From positions 1 to 7,801 of the forward strand of contig CAMFZA010000073.1 of NCBI GenBank assembly GCA_946002345.1: a DNA stretch of 7,801 bases. Reading direction: 5' to 3'. The position numbers and the translations under genes are program-made. The DNA is from an uncultured Phascolarctobacterium sp. Its GTDB lineage: Bacteria; Bacillota; Negativicutes; Acidaminococcales; Acidaminococcaceae. This document shows positions 1 to 6,773 of the stretch, in pieces. Positions within the stretch are counted from its first letter, which is position 1; every line of letters begins with the position of its first letter. Under the pieces are notes generated by a model, which worked only from the letters and a program-made list of their open reading frames with translations, was not told where the DNA came from and searched no databases.

Positions 1-1
1 G

Positions 2-250
2 GCTAGCCGCGGTGTCCAGGTCGAGGGCGTGGTGAAAACCCTCTTAGATTTGGGGCTGATTGCAGAAGCAGGTCGTAAAAACGCTCTGGGCAATCCTATT
101 TTGTATGCTACTACGGAAAAGTTTTTAACGGTTTTTGGCTTACCCAATTTGGCAGCACTGCCACCCCTTGAGGATGTGCCCAAGGAGGAGCAGGAGGTGC
201 AGCAGGTACTGGAGTTTGAGGAAAAGCATTCCTCAGTCCAAAATTTATAA
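2..250 (+). CDS. scpB: Segregation and condensation protein B, C-terminal part (5' truncated by window edge)
   Basis: ScpB is the winged-helix kleisin-associated subunit of the SMC-ScpA-ScpB condensin, which compacts and segregates the chromosome. The reading frame is open from the first bases and the stop is TAA at 248-250. The visible 82 residues match the second winged-helix domain of ScpB: an RGVQVEG stretch, then a 'LLDLGLIAEAGRKNALGNPILYATT' type segment (residues roughly 11-35 of the visible part), then FLTVFGLPNLAALPPL. That last pattern is the family signature before the acidic tail. The tail here is Glu-rich and probably disordered. A GTG at 29 could pose as a start but lies inside the conserved domain, so it is not the start. 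In Firmicutes scpB normally follows scpA and precedes an rluB-type gene, as here. The identification is firm, but the N-terminal part is not visible. Confidence 0.9.
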   Translation, partial: ASRGVQVEGVVKTLLDLGLIAEAGRKNALGNPILYATTEKFLTVFGLPNLAALPPLEDVPKEEQEVQQVLEFEEKHSSVQNL

Positions 251-268
251 TAGCAATTGCGTAAGACA

Positions 269-296
269 GCCTCCTTGTAGTGGTGGAGGATTTTAA
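269..296 (+). terminator. Possible weak hairpin terminator between scpB and rluB
   Basis: CCTCC at 270-274 pairs with GGAGG at 285-289 across a 10-base loop and is followed by ATTTTAAT. The stem has only 5 bp and the T run is short. At best this is a weak or partial terminator after scpB, and it may be chance. I see no good promoter in the rest of the 70-base gap. Confidence 0.25.
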
Positions 297-320
297 TTAT
301 AGACACAAAGGAAGAATTTG

Positions 321-1046
321 ATGGAAGAACGTTTACAAAAAATCTTGGCGGCCGCAGGTGTTGCCTCCCGCCGCGAAGCAGAAAAAATTATTGCCGCTGG
401 TCGCGTTCGCGTAAATGGCAAGGTAGTTACCGAGCTGGGCAGCAAATTTGACCCGGATAAGGTACGCATTGCTGTGGATGGCAAGCCCATTAAGGCAGAG
501 ACTAAGGCTTATTATTTGTTCTACAAGCCCAGAGGTGTGGTGACCACCATGAGCGACCCCCAAAATCGCCGCAGTATCGCCGATTTTGTGCAGGATTTGC
601 CGGAGCGAGTATTTCCCGTGGGCCGCTTGGACTACAATACCGAGGGGCTTTTGCTGTTGACCAATGATGGTGCTCTGGCCCAAGCCCTGATGCACCCCAG
701 CCATGAGGTGAACAAGACTTATTTGGTCAAGGTGCCGGGCATTGTGCCGGACGTAAAGCTGGACATGCTGAGAGTGGGCGTCAAGCTGGAGGATGGCCTG
801 ACGGCTCCAGCCATTGTCAACCTGCGCACTTATGACCACGAGCACAATTTTACCCTTTTTGATATTACCATTCACGAGGGACGCAACCGTCAGGTGCGCC
901 GCATGTGCGATGCTATTGGCTTCCCGGTGCGGGAGCTGAAGCGCATTAAGCTGGGACCTCTTACTCTGAGCAATTTGAGCCGGGGCAAATTCCGGGAGCT
1001 AAGCGACAGCGAGCTGGCAGCTTTGAAGAAGGCGGCTAAGCTATGA
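321..1046 (+). CDS. rluB: 23S rRNA pseudouridine synthase, RluB/RsuA family
   Basis: The enzyme isomerises a specific uridine to pseudouridine in rRNA. By family and by its position next to scpB, the likely substrate is 23S rRNA (RluB type, the B. subtilis YpuL counterpart). The protein has 241 residues, normal for the family. An S4 RNA-binding domain covers about residues 1-60 (ERLQKILAAAGVASRREAE, then VRVNGKVV). The catalytic domain follows, with GRLDYNTEGLLLLTNDG, in which Asp104 is the catalytic aspartate. The C-terminal part has EGRNRQVRRMCDAIGFPV, typical of the RsuA/RluB branch. ATG at 321 is chosen over TTG at 318 because AGGAAG at 309-314 lies 6 bases upstream of the ATG and the protein then starts MEERLQK as usual. 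The stop overlaps the next gene (ATGA at 1043-1046), suggesting translational coupling. RluB, RsuA and RluE cannot be fully separated by eye. Confidence 0.92.
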   Translation: MEERLQKILAAAGVASRREAEKIIAAGRVRVNGKVVTELGSKFDPDKVRIAVDGKPIKAETKAYYLFYKPRGVVTTMSDPQNRRSIADFVQDLPERVFPVGRLDYNTEGLLLLTNDGALAQALMHPSHEVNKTYLVKVPGIVPDVKLDMLRVGVKLEDGLTAPAIVNLRTYDHEHNFTLFDITIHEGRNRQVRRMCDAIGFPVRELKRIKLGPLTLSNLSRGKFRELSDSELAALKKAAKL

Positions 1047-2281
1047 GTAGGGTCCTAATTATTGGCGGTGGTGCTGCAGGTCTTTTGGCAGGCATCGGTG
1101 CCGCGCAAAATGGTGCTGAGGTGACCATTTTGGAAAAAATGCGTCAGCCCGGCAAGAAGATGCTTATTACGGGTAAGGGCCGTTGCAATATTACCAATGC
1201 CGGCGAATTACCTGAAATCATAAAAAATCTCCCGGGAAACGGAAGATTTTTAAATAGTGCTTTACATAGGTTCACAAATGATGATATAGTAGATATGTTA
1301 GAGAGCAACGGTCTGGCTACAAAGGTGGAGAGAGGCAATAGGGTTTTTCCTGTTAGCGATAAGGCGAAGGATGTTGTGGACACCTTGGTTCGGATTTTCA
1401 CCCAAGCTGGAGGCAAGCTGCTTTGTGACACCAAGGTTCTGGAGATCCTCTCTAAGGAGGGGCAGGTAACAGGTGTCAAGACCATTAACGGCGTGTATCA
1501 GGCGGATGCTGTGATTTTGTGCGCCGGGGGTGCTTCCTATCCGGGCACCGGTAGCGATGGAGGCGGCGCCAAGCTGGCTGCCAAGTTGGGGCACACCATT
1601 GTCCCCTTGAAGCCCTCCTTAGTACCCCTCGAAAGCGACTATCCCTATGTGGAGGCCTTGCAGGGGCTGTCCCTGCGCAATGTGGAGGCTACCCTCCTGG
1701 CCGATGGCAAGAAAATTTCCAAGGAGTTTGGAGAAATGCTCTTCACGCATTTTGGTGTATCCGGTCCCATTATCCTATCCTTAAGCAATGCTGCCGCTAA
1801 GGCCTTGGCTGAGGGTAGGGAGGTGGAGCTAGATATAGATTTGAAGCCTGCCCTGAGCAGGGAAAAGCTGGATGCCCGCATCCAAAGGGACTTTGGTCAG
1901 TATAGCCGCAAGCAGCTTATCAATGGGCTGAAGGATTTACTCCCCCAAAGGCTCATTCCTGTGGTGCTGGATATGGCTTATTTGGACGAAGAAAAGTTCA
2001 TTAATCAGGTTTCCAAGGAGGAGCGACTGCGCCTTTTGGATACCCTTAAGTGCTTTGTTGTTCCTATAACTGCTACTCGTCCCATTGCCGAGGCCATTGT
2101 GACAGCCGGTGGCGTATCTGTAAAGGAAATCAATCCCAAAACCATGGGCTCCAAGCTGGTCAACGGCTTGTATTTTGCTGGCGAAGTGATGGATGTGGAT
2201 GGGTATACAGGTGGCTTCAATCTGCAGGCTGCTTTTTCCAGTGGCTATGCCGCAGGTGTGGCAGCCAGTAATCTAGAATAA
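1043..2281 (+). CDS. NAD(P)/FAD-dependent oxidoreductase, BaiN/HI0933 family
   Basis: This is a 412-residue flavoprotein of the HI0933-like family (also annotated BaiN or 'aminoacetone oxidase family FAD-binding enzyme'). The physiological reaction of most members is unknown. C. scindens BaiN was linked to bile-acid dehydroxylation, but that should not be transferred here. Visible features are the N-terminal Rossmann dinucleotide motif GGGAAG at residues 8-13, with Glu31 ending the second strand to bind the FAD ribose; the family signature GKGRCNITN at 44-52; the AGGASYPGTGS segment near 160-170; and the C-terminal FAD-binding stretch GLYFAGEVMDVDGYTGG followed by FNLQAAFSSG. No signal peptide or membrane segment is seen, so it is cytosolic. 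The start ATG overlaps the rluB stop; the upstream GAAGG is only a moderate ribosome binding site, consistent with coupling. Codons around 1205-1340 are richer in ATA, TTA and AGA than in the rest of the gene. Confidence 0.88.
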   Translation: MSRVLIIGGGAAGLLAGIGAAQNGAEVTILEKMRQPGKKMLITGKGRCNITNAGELPEIIKNLPGNGRFLNSALHRFTNDDIVDMLESNGLATKVERGNRVFPVSDKAKDVVDTLVRIFTQAGGKLLCDTKVLEILSKEGQVTGVKTINGVYQADAVILCAGGASYPGTGSDGGGAKLAAKLGHTIVPLKPSLVPLESDYPYVEALQGLSLRNVEATLLADGKKISKEFGEMLFTHFGVSGPIILSLSNAAAKALAEGREVELDIDLKPALSREKLDARIQRDFGQYSRKQLINGLKDLLPQRLIPVVLDMAYLDEEKFINQVSKEERLRLLDTLKCFVVPITATRPIAEAIVTAGGVSVKEINPKTMGSKLVNGLYFAGEVMDVDGYTGGFNLQAAFSSGYAAGVAASNLE

Positions 2282-2298
2282 AGTGTGGTTAGATGTTT

Positions 2299-2967
2299 AT
2301 GAAGAAAATTGTTGTTGCTATTGATGGTCCTGCCGGTGCAGGCAAAAGCACCATCGCCAAGCTGGCAGCCGAAAAGCTGGGCTATGCTTATATTGATACA
2401 GGTGCCATGGATCGCAGTGTGGCGTGGAAGTTTTTGCAAACCTGCAAGGCTTTTGACTAAGCTCTGATTAGCGATTTGGCCCGTACCATGATTATAGAAT
2501 TCAAGCCTGAGGCCAGCGTAAACCGTGTGTTTGTGGATGGCACCGAGGTTACCGACGCTATTCGCAGCAGTCAGGTCACTGCCAATGTTTCCCGAGTGGC
2601 AGCTATTGGTGAGGTGCGCCAGGCCATGGTGGCCCAGCAGCGCCGTATGGGCGAGAGCGGAGGCGTTTTGATGGATGGCCGTGATATCGGTACCGTTGTC
2701 TTCCCCAATGCCCAGCTGAAAATCTTCCTCACTGCTTCGGTAGAAGAGAGGGCCCTGCGCCGCTACAAGGAGCTAGTGGCCAAGGGTCAGCAGGTGGATT
2801 TGGCCCAGCTGCAGGAGGACATCGCCAGCCGGGACAAGCAGGATAGTGAAAGAGCCATCAGCCCCCTGCGTCAGGCAGAGGATGCACTGCTTTTGGATAC
2901 CTCGGACATGAATATTGAACAGGTAACTGCTCGTATTCTGCAGCTAGTTGAGGAGCGAGCACAATGA
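2299..2967 (+). pseudogene. cmk: Cytidylate kinase, interrupted by an in-frame TAA stop
   Basis: CMP kinase phosphorylates CMP/dCMP with ATP, feeding nucleotide and CDP-lipid synthesis. The reading frame spans a full-length enzyme (222 codons plus stop) with P-loop [10 protein letters not shown] at residues 9-18, DTGAM at 33-37, DGRDIGT at 126-132 and the lid segment SRDKQDSERAISPL. However, codon 54 is TAA (2458-2460), in the same frame as both halves, so this is a nonsense change and not a frameshift. Codon 38 is GAT (Asp) where the family has Tyr in the TGAMYR motif (Tyr40 of E. coli Cmk, at the CMP site). Codon 49 is TGC (Cys) where Gly would be usual. All three are single G/T differences within 49 bases. 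Residues after the stop align without gap to the family. The start is ATG 2299 ([11 protein letters not shown]); ATG 2293 is an in-frame alternative, and neither has a strong ribosome binding site. The gene may be intact in the real genome. It overlaps plsC by ATGA. Confidence 0.88.
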
Positions 2968-3560
2968 TTTACACACTGCTGAAACCCATTTTGTGGCTCC
3001 TCTTCAAAATTGCTCTGAGACTGAAGGTTGAAGGAACCGCAAATATCCCTCAAGAGGGACCGCTGGTTATTGCCAGCAATCACTTAAGCCTGTTAGACCC
3101 GCCGGTAATTGGTGTGGCGGCTACCCGCAAGGTGCATTTTATGGCCAAGCAGGAGCTGTTCGTGCCGATTCTGGGGGATATTTATAAGGCGCTTGGTGCC
3201 TTCCCGGTGCGCCGTGGTGGCGCCGATAGGGCAGCCATTAAGCACGGCATTGATATCCTCAAGGATAACAAAGTGCTGGCTATCTTCCCCGAAGGCACCC
3301 GCAGCAAAACAGGTAAGCTGGGCAAGGCAGAGCCCGGAGCCCTTATGATGGCCTCCAAGGCCATGGCCACCATCGTGCCCTGCTGCGTGATTGGTACCGA
3401 TTACAAGCGTCAAGGAAGAATCTGGCCCAAGGTTACTGTGCGCTTTGGCAAGCCAATTTATTTCCCGGCTGACGCTGTAGTTAATAAAGAATTCTTACAT
3501 GATATGACTGAAAATCTGATGCAGCATATTGCTGCACTGCAGGCTGGAGAAAAGGTATGA
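2964..3560 (+). CDS. plsC: 1-acyl-sn-glycerol-3-phosphate acyltransferase
   Basis: PlsC transfers an acyl group to lysophosphatidic acid to make phosphatidic acid, the branch point of phospholipid synthesis, at the inner face of the membrane. The protein has 198 residues, typical of the short Firmicute form. It shows the acyltransferase motifs in order: NHLSLLDP with the HX4D catalytic pair His40/Asp45, FPVRR at 80-84, FPEGTRS at 108-114, and a VP motif at 138-139. The N-terminal 18 residues are hydrophobic (LLKPILWLLFKIAL) and probably anchor the protein at the membrane. The start is ATG 2964 within the ATGA overlap with cmk, preceded by GAGGAG at 2950-2955 (8-base spacing). The cmk-plsC-ispH/rpsA order is common in Clostridia and Negativicutes. 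Substrate preference cannot be read from the sequence. Confidence 0.92.
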   Translation: MIYTLLKPILWLLFKIALRLKVEGTANIPQEGPLVIASNHLSLLDPPVIGVAATRKVHFMAKQELFVPILGDIYKALGAFPVRRGGADRAAIKHGIDILKDNKVLAIFPEGTRSKTGKLGKAEPGALMMASKAMATIVPCCVIGTDYKRQGRIWPKVTVRFGKPIYFPADAVVNKEFLHDMTENLMQHIAALQAGEKV

Positions 3561-5629
3561 TGGAAATCAAGGTAGCGCAGTACTGTGGTTTTTGTTATGG
3601 CGTGAAGCGTGCGGTGGAGCTGGCCCAGGGGGCTGCTGCCCAGCATGTTCAGGGAGGAACACTTGGTCCTTTGATTCACAATCCCCAGCTGATTAAGGAA
3701 TTGGCAGAGCAGGGCATTGCCTGCCGCGAAAGTCTGGACGAATTTGCGTCCGGAGAAACTGTTATTTTTCGCTCCCATGGCGTGGGCCCGGAGGTTTATG
3801 CCGCAGCGGAGCAAAAGGGCTTAAGCGTTTTGGATGCTACCTGTCCCAATGTGCGCTTGGCCCAAAAGAAGGCTGCTCAGGCAGCAGCAGATGGCTACTA
3901 TCCTGTGATTGTGGGAGAAAAAAATCATCCGGAAGTAAAAAGTATTTTAAAATGGGCAGGAAAATCGGCTATCTGTATCGAATGTATAGAAGATATCTCT
4001 AGTGTGCCGCAAAGGGAGCGGTATGGAGTCATTATCCAGACCACTTTTGAGCTGCAAAAATTCGAAGATATATTGCAACAATTGCAAAAGGAGCGCCCGG
4101 GAGAATATCGCGTGGAACGCACTATCTGCCTGGCAACCAGCCAAAGACAAAAGGCCGCTGTTGAACTGGCCCAGGAGTCGGATGCAGTGATTGTCATTGG
4201 CGGTAGAAATAGTGCTAACACCCGGCATTTATTTGAACTGGTGCAGGCCAATTGTAGCAAGGCATATCATATCGAAACTGCAGACGAACTGCATGCAGAC
4301 ATGCTCAGGGATTGTCATAAAATTGGAATCACGGCTGGGGCATCGACTCCTGACCGTTTAATTAAGGAGGCTATTATAGCAATGGAAAACATGGATTTTG
4401 AAAGCATGCTCAATGAAAGTATGGAGGTAGAGGTATATCCTGGCAAAGTTGTCAACGGTACCGTTATTCAATTGGATAAAGATGGCGTATATGTATCTTT
4501 TGGATATAGACATGATGGCTTAATCACTTATGCCGAATGGAACCCGGCTGTAGCTCCTGAAGAACTGATGGAAACCATCAAGGTTGGCGATGAGGTTGAA
4601 GCTAAGGTTATTCCTGGCAGCACCAAGAGCGACTTTGTACGCCTGTCCAAGGTTAAAGCTGAACGTGATGCAGCATGGAAAAATGTTGCTGAACTGGCTG
4701 AAGGCGAAAAACGCGAAGCAACCGTTAAGGTTCTGCGCATCATTAAAAACAAAGCTAAGAACATTGTTGGCCTGGCAGTTGCAGTTGAAGGCGTGGAAGG
4801 CTTCATGCCTGCTAGCCATGTAGAACTGCGCCGCGTTGAGGATTTCACTCCTTACATCGGCCAAGAGCTGCAAGCTGAAATCATCGAAGTTGACCTGGAA
4901 AAGAAACGCATTGTTGTTTCTCGCCGCGACCTGCTTAAGGCTGAGCGCGAAGCTAAGGCTAAGGCTTGGAAGGAGCAAAAGGAAGCTCAAGCACAAGCTC
5001 GTAAAGAAGCACGTGCTGCTGCTGAAGAAGCTGCTTATGCATCCGTTGAAGAAGGCCAAGTAGTACCTGGCAAGGTTGTTAAGGTTGCTGAATTTGGTCT
5101 GTTCGTTGAAGTTGGCGCTGGTCTGGTTGGCTTGGTTCACAACACCGAGCTGGCTTGGGACCGCAGCGTAAAGGCTGCTGATGTTGCTGGCGAAGGCGAC
5201 GAAGTAACCGTTCTGGTAAAGAAGATTGACCGCGAAAACAAACGCGTTGCTCTCTCCATCAAAGCTACTCAGGAAGATCCATGGAAGGTAGAAGCTGGCC
5301 AATTCCATGTTGGCGATATTCTGGAAGTAGAAGTAGCTCGCTTCCTGCCCTTCGGCGCTATTGTAAAGCTGACCGACAAGCTTGAAGGCCTGGTACACAT
5401 TTCCGAAATCGCTCAAGAGCGCATTGCTAAACCTGACGACGCTCTGGAGTTGGGCCAAAAGGTTCAAGCTGAAGTTATTAAGATGGATCTGGATAGCAAG
5501 AAGATTGGCCTGAGCATCTCCAAGGTTAAACGTGATGCTGAAAAGAACGAATATCGTTCCTACATGGGCAAAAAGAATTCTTCCCTGTCTCAAAACCTGT
5601 CCGAACAGCTGGAAAGCTTGGAAAAATAA
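3557..5629 (+). CDS. ispH-rpsA: Bifunctional HMBPP reductase (IspH) / ribosomal protein S1 fusion
   Basis: This is a 690-residue fusion. Residues 1 to about 275 are IspH, the [4Fe-4S] enzyme that reduces HMBPP to IPP and DMAPP in the last MEP step. The cluster cysteines are Cys13 (GFCYGVKRA), Cys96 (ATCPNV) and Cys191 (TICLATS), with LIHNPQ, NHPEV, QTTFE and GGRNSANT also present. From about residue 296 the protein is ribosomal protein S1 with four S1 RNA-binding domains at roughly 296-366, 383-459, 500-570 and 581-657. Domains 2 and 3 are joined by an unusually long Ala/Glu/Lys/Arg-rich helical linker (about 461-499). The fusion is known in Clostridia and Negativicutes. The start overlaps the plsC stop by ATGA; ATG 3560 is an alternative, with GGAGA at 3546-3550 serving either. 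Codon choice changes sharply between the halves, and a strong Shine-Dalgarno plus ATG lies at the junction, so free S1 may also be produced. The stop is TAA. Confidence 0.95.
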   Translation: MMEIKVAQYCGFCYGVKRAVELAQGAAAQHVQGGTLGPLIHNPQLIKELAEQGIACRESLDEFASGETVIFRSHGVGPEVYAAAEQKGLSVLDATCPNVRLAQKKAAQAAADGYYPVIVGEKNHPEVKSILKWAGKSAICIECIEDISSVPQRERYGVIIQTTFELQKFEDILQQLQKERPGEYRVERTICLATSQRQKAAVELAQESDAVIVIGGRNSANTRHLFELVQANCSKAYHIETADELHADMLRDCHKIGITAGASTPDRLIKEAIIAMENMDFESMLNESMEVEVYPGKVVNGTVIQLDKDGVYVSFGYRHDGLITYAEWNPAVAPEELMETIKVGDEVEAKVIPGSTKSDFVRLSKVKAERDAAWKNVAELAEGEKREATVKVLRIIKNKAKNIVGLAVAVEGVEGFMPASHVELRRVEDFTPYIGQELQAEIIEVDLEKKRIVVSRRDLLKAEREAKAKAWKEQKEAQAQARKEARAAAEEAAYASVEEGQVVPGKVVKVAEFGLFVEVGAGLVGLVHNTELAWDRSVKAADVAGEGDEVTVLVKKIDRENKRVALSIKATQEDPWKVEAGQFHVGDILEVEVARFLPFGAIVKLTDKLEGLVHISEIAQERIAKPDDALELGQKVQAEVIKMDLDSKKIGLSISKVKRDAEKNEYRSYMGKKNSSLSQNLSEQLESLEK
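4364..4384 (+). promoter_or_regulatory. Internal Shine-Dalgarno and in-frame ATG at the IspH/S1 junction
   Basis: AAGGAGG at 4364-4370 is a near-perfect anti-16S match inside the coding sequence. It is followed after 11 bases by ATG at 4382, in frame with the fusion. Further in-frame ATGs lie at 4391 and 4403. Initiation at 4382 would give a 415-residue protein starting MENMDFESML that contains all four S1 domains and no IspH residues, about the length of a stand-alone Firmicute S1. The 11-base spacing is slightly long, and the site also encodes I-K-E-A-I-I-A, so chance is possible. The position exactly at the domain boundary is the argument for function. Confidence 0.5.
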
Positions 5630-5640
5630 GGAGAGCTTAA

Positions 5641-6705
5641 ATGCAGCGCGAACACCTTAAGCTTGAACATAATAAATATGCTCTAGAGCTTGGCGATGGA
5701 CCCGCGACCACGCATTTTGCTGACCTGCAATTTGTACACAATTGTCTGCCGGAAATTAATCCGGCAGACATTGATATATCTGTGAAGCTATTGGGCAAAC
5801 GGCTACGTTTGCCCTTTTTCATTGATGCTATTACGGGCAGCACTGATAGCGTTATCGAAATCAATAGCAAGCTTGCTCAAGTGGCAGCAGCTTGTGGGAT
5901 TGGTTTGGCCGTGGGCTCGCAGTATGGAGCAGTGTGCCAGGGCACGGGAATTGGTAGCTATAAGGTCGTGCGTGAGCAAAACCCTCATGGCTTGGTTATT
6001 GCCAATATGAGCGCCTTTGTAACCTATGAGCAGGCCTTGGCAGCTGTGGATATGCTAGAGGCAGATGCCTTAGAGCTCCATTTAAATGCGGCCCAAGAGC
6101 TGGTAATGGCAGAGGGCGATAAAAACTATGCTGGCCTCTTGCAAAATATGCAAAAGATCTTTGAGAGCCTGCCGGTGCCGCTGATTATAAAAGAAACCGG
6201 CTGTGGTATGGCTAAGGAGCAATACCAACAGCTTTTAGAGGCTGGCTTTTATGTGTACAACTGTGCTGGAGCCGGTGGCACTAATTTCCCGGCTATTGAG
6301 GCTAAGCGCAGCGGGGCCGTATTGGCAAATGATTTTGCTGGCTGGGGATTACCAACATGCTGGTCCTTAATCGATGGTCAGTATGTGATTCCTGCTAAAC
6401 GCTGCTTGTTGGCTAGCGGCGGCATTCGCACAGCTGGTGACATAGCTAAAGCCTTTGCTTTGGGAGCTGATGCTGTGGGTATTACGGGACCAGTGCTGCG
6501 CCTTGTAATGGAAGAAGGCGTAGCAGCAGCCATTGCTTATTTTGAAGAGCTAGAGCAGGGCTTAGAGCAGTATTTGTTGCTGCTGGGCTGCCGTACTCCC
6601 TATGAGCTGCGCCAGGTGCCATTGCTGATAAGTGGTGAAACTAGAAATTATCTGGACTGCCGTGGTTATGCTGTAGCAGCATTATGCAAGGCCAGAAATC
6701 GATGA
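5641..6705 (+). CDS. fni: Type 2 isopentenyl-diphosphate delta-isomerase
   Basis: This FMN- and NAD(P)H-dependent enzyme interconverts IPP and DMAPP and is unrelated to type 1 Idi. The protein has 354 residues, close to the usual length. Family features in order are an N-terminal KLEH (7-10), FVHNCLPEINPADIDIS, ITGS at 64-67 in place of the common MTGG, VGSQ, ANMSA, the HLNAAQE motif at 147-153 (Gln152 and Glu153 in the substrate/Mg site), EGD, IIKE, GAGGTNF ending at 216, and ASGG at 258-261, which binds the FMN phosphate. The first Arg of the usual RKxEH is Leu6, and the second Gly of TGG is Ser67, so the flavin/substrate pocket is somewhat atypical. The start is ATG 5641 with AAGGAG at 5628-5633, which overlaps the rpsA stop codon, indicating co-transcription with ispH-rpsA. 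This fits the pathway, since IspH makes both isomers and the isomerase adjusts their ratio. Confidence 0.88.
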   Translation: MQREHLKLEHNKYALELGDGPATTHFADLQFVHNCLPEINPADIDISVKLLGKRLRLPFFIDAITGSTDSVIEINSKLAQVAAACGIGLAVGSQYGAVCQGTGIGSYKVVREQNPHGLVIANMSAFVTYEQALAAVDMLEADALELHLNAAQELVMAEGDKNYAGLLQNMQKIFESLPVPLIIKETGCGMAKEQYQQLLEAGFYVYNCAGAGGTNFPAIEAKRSGAVLANDFAGWGLPTCWSLIDGQYVIPAKRCLLASGGIRTAGDIAKAFALGADAVGITGPVLRLVMEEGVAAAIAYFEELEQGLEQYLLLLGCRTPYELRQVPLLISGETRNYLDCRGYAVAALCKARNR

Positions 6706-6718
6706 TTTCGTGTCTTTT
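6695..6718 (+). terminator. Weak hairpin at the end of fni
   Basis: GAAATC (6695-6700) and GATTTC (6704-6709) form a perfect 6-bp inverted repeat with a 3-base loop over the fni stop codon, followed by GTGTCTTTTA. It is AT-rich, short and lacks a clean T run, so it is only a candidate for ending the upstream operon. I see no stronger terminator between fni and the rimP promoter. Confidence 0.2.
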
Positions 6719-6773
6719 AGTGTCATATCCATGTAAAATTTGTTAATCTTAGGGCATATCTTGTGGTAAACAC

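Noticed and set aside
275..302. Promoter-like TTGTAG - 16 - TTATAG before rluB
   Set aside because: The -35 match is poor and the -10 only moderate; not enough to call a promoter.
333..875. Minus-strand open frame opposite rluB
   Set aside because: It is a shadow of a well-conserved plus-strand gene and its translation shows no family motif.
2476..2967. A separate 163-residue gene starting at ATG 2476
   Set aside because: It is in the same frame as the upstream P-loop segment and aligns with the middle and end of cytidylate kinase; it is the 3' part of the interrupted cmk, not an independent gene.
3521..3535. Perfect inverted repeat GCAGCA-TAT-TGCTGC near the end of plsC
   Set aside because: It is a short stem inside coding sequence for QHIAA with no T run; most likely a by-product of codons, though it lies just before ispH.
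4350..4377. Promoter-like CTGACC - 16 - TATTAT inside ispH-rpsA
   Set aside because: Transcription would begin at or after the ATG at 4382, losing the Shine-Dalgarno; the internal ribosome binding site is the better reading.
4520..5593. Long open frame on the minus strand opposite the S1 domains
   Set aside because: It mirrors the strong codon bias of the S1 coding strand, has no recognisable domain or ribosome binding site, and the plus-strand protein is certain.
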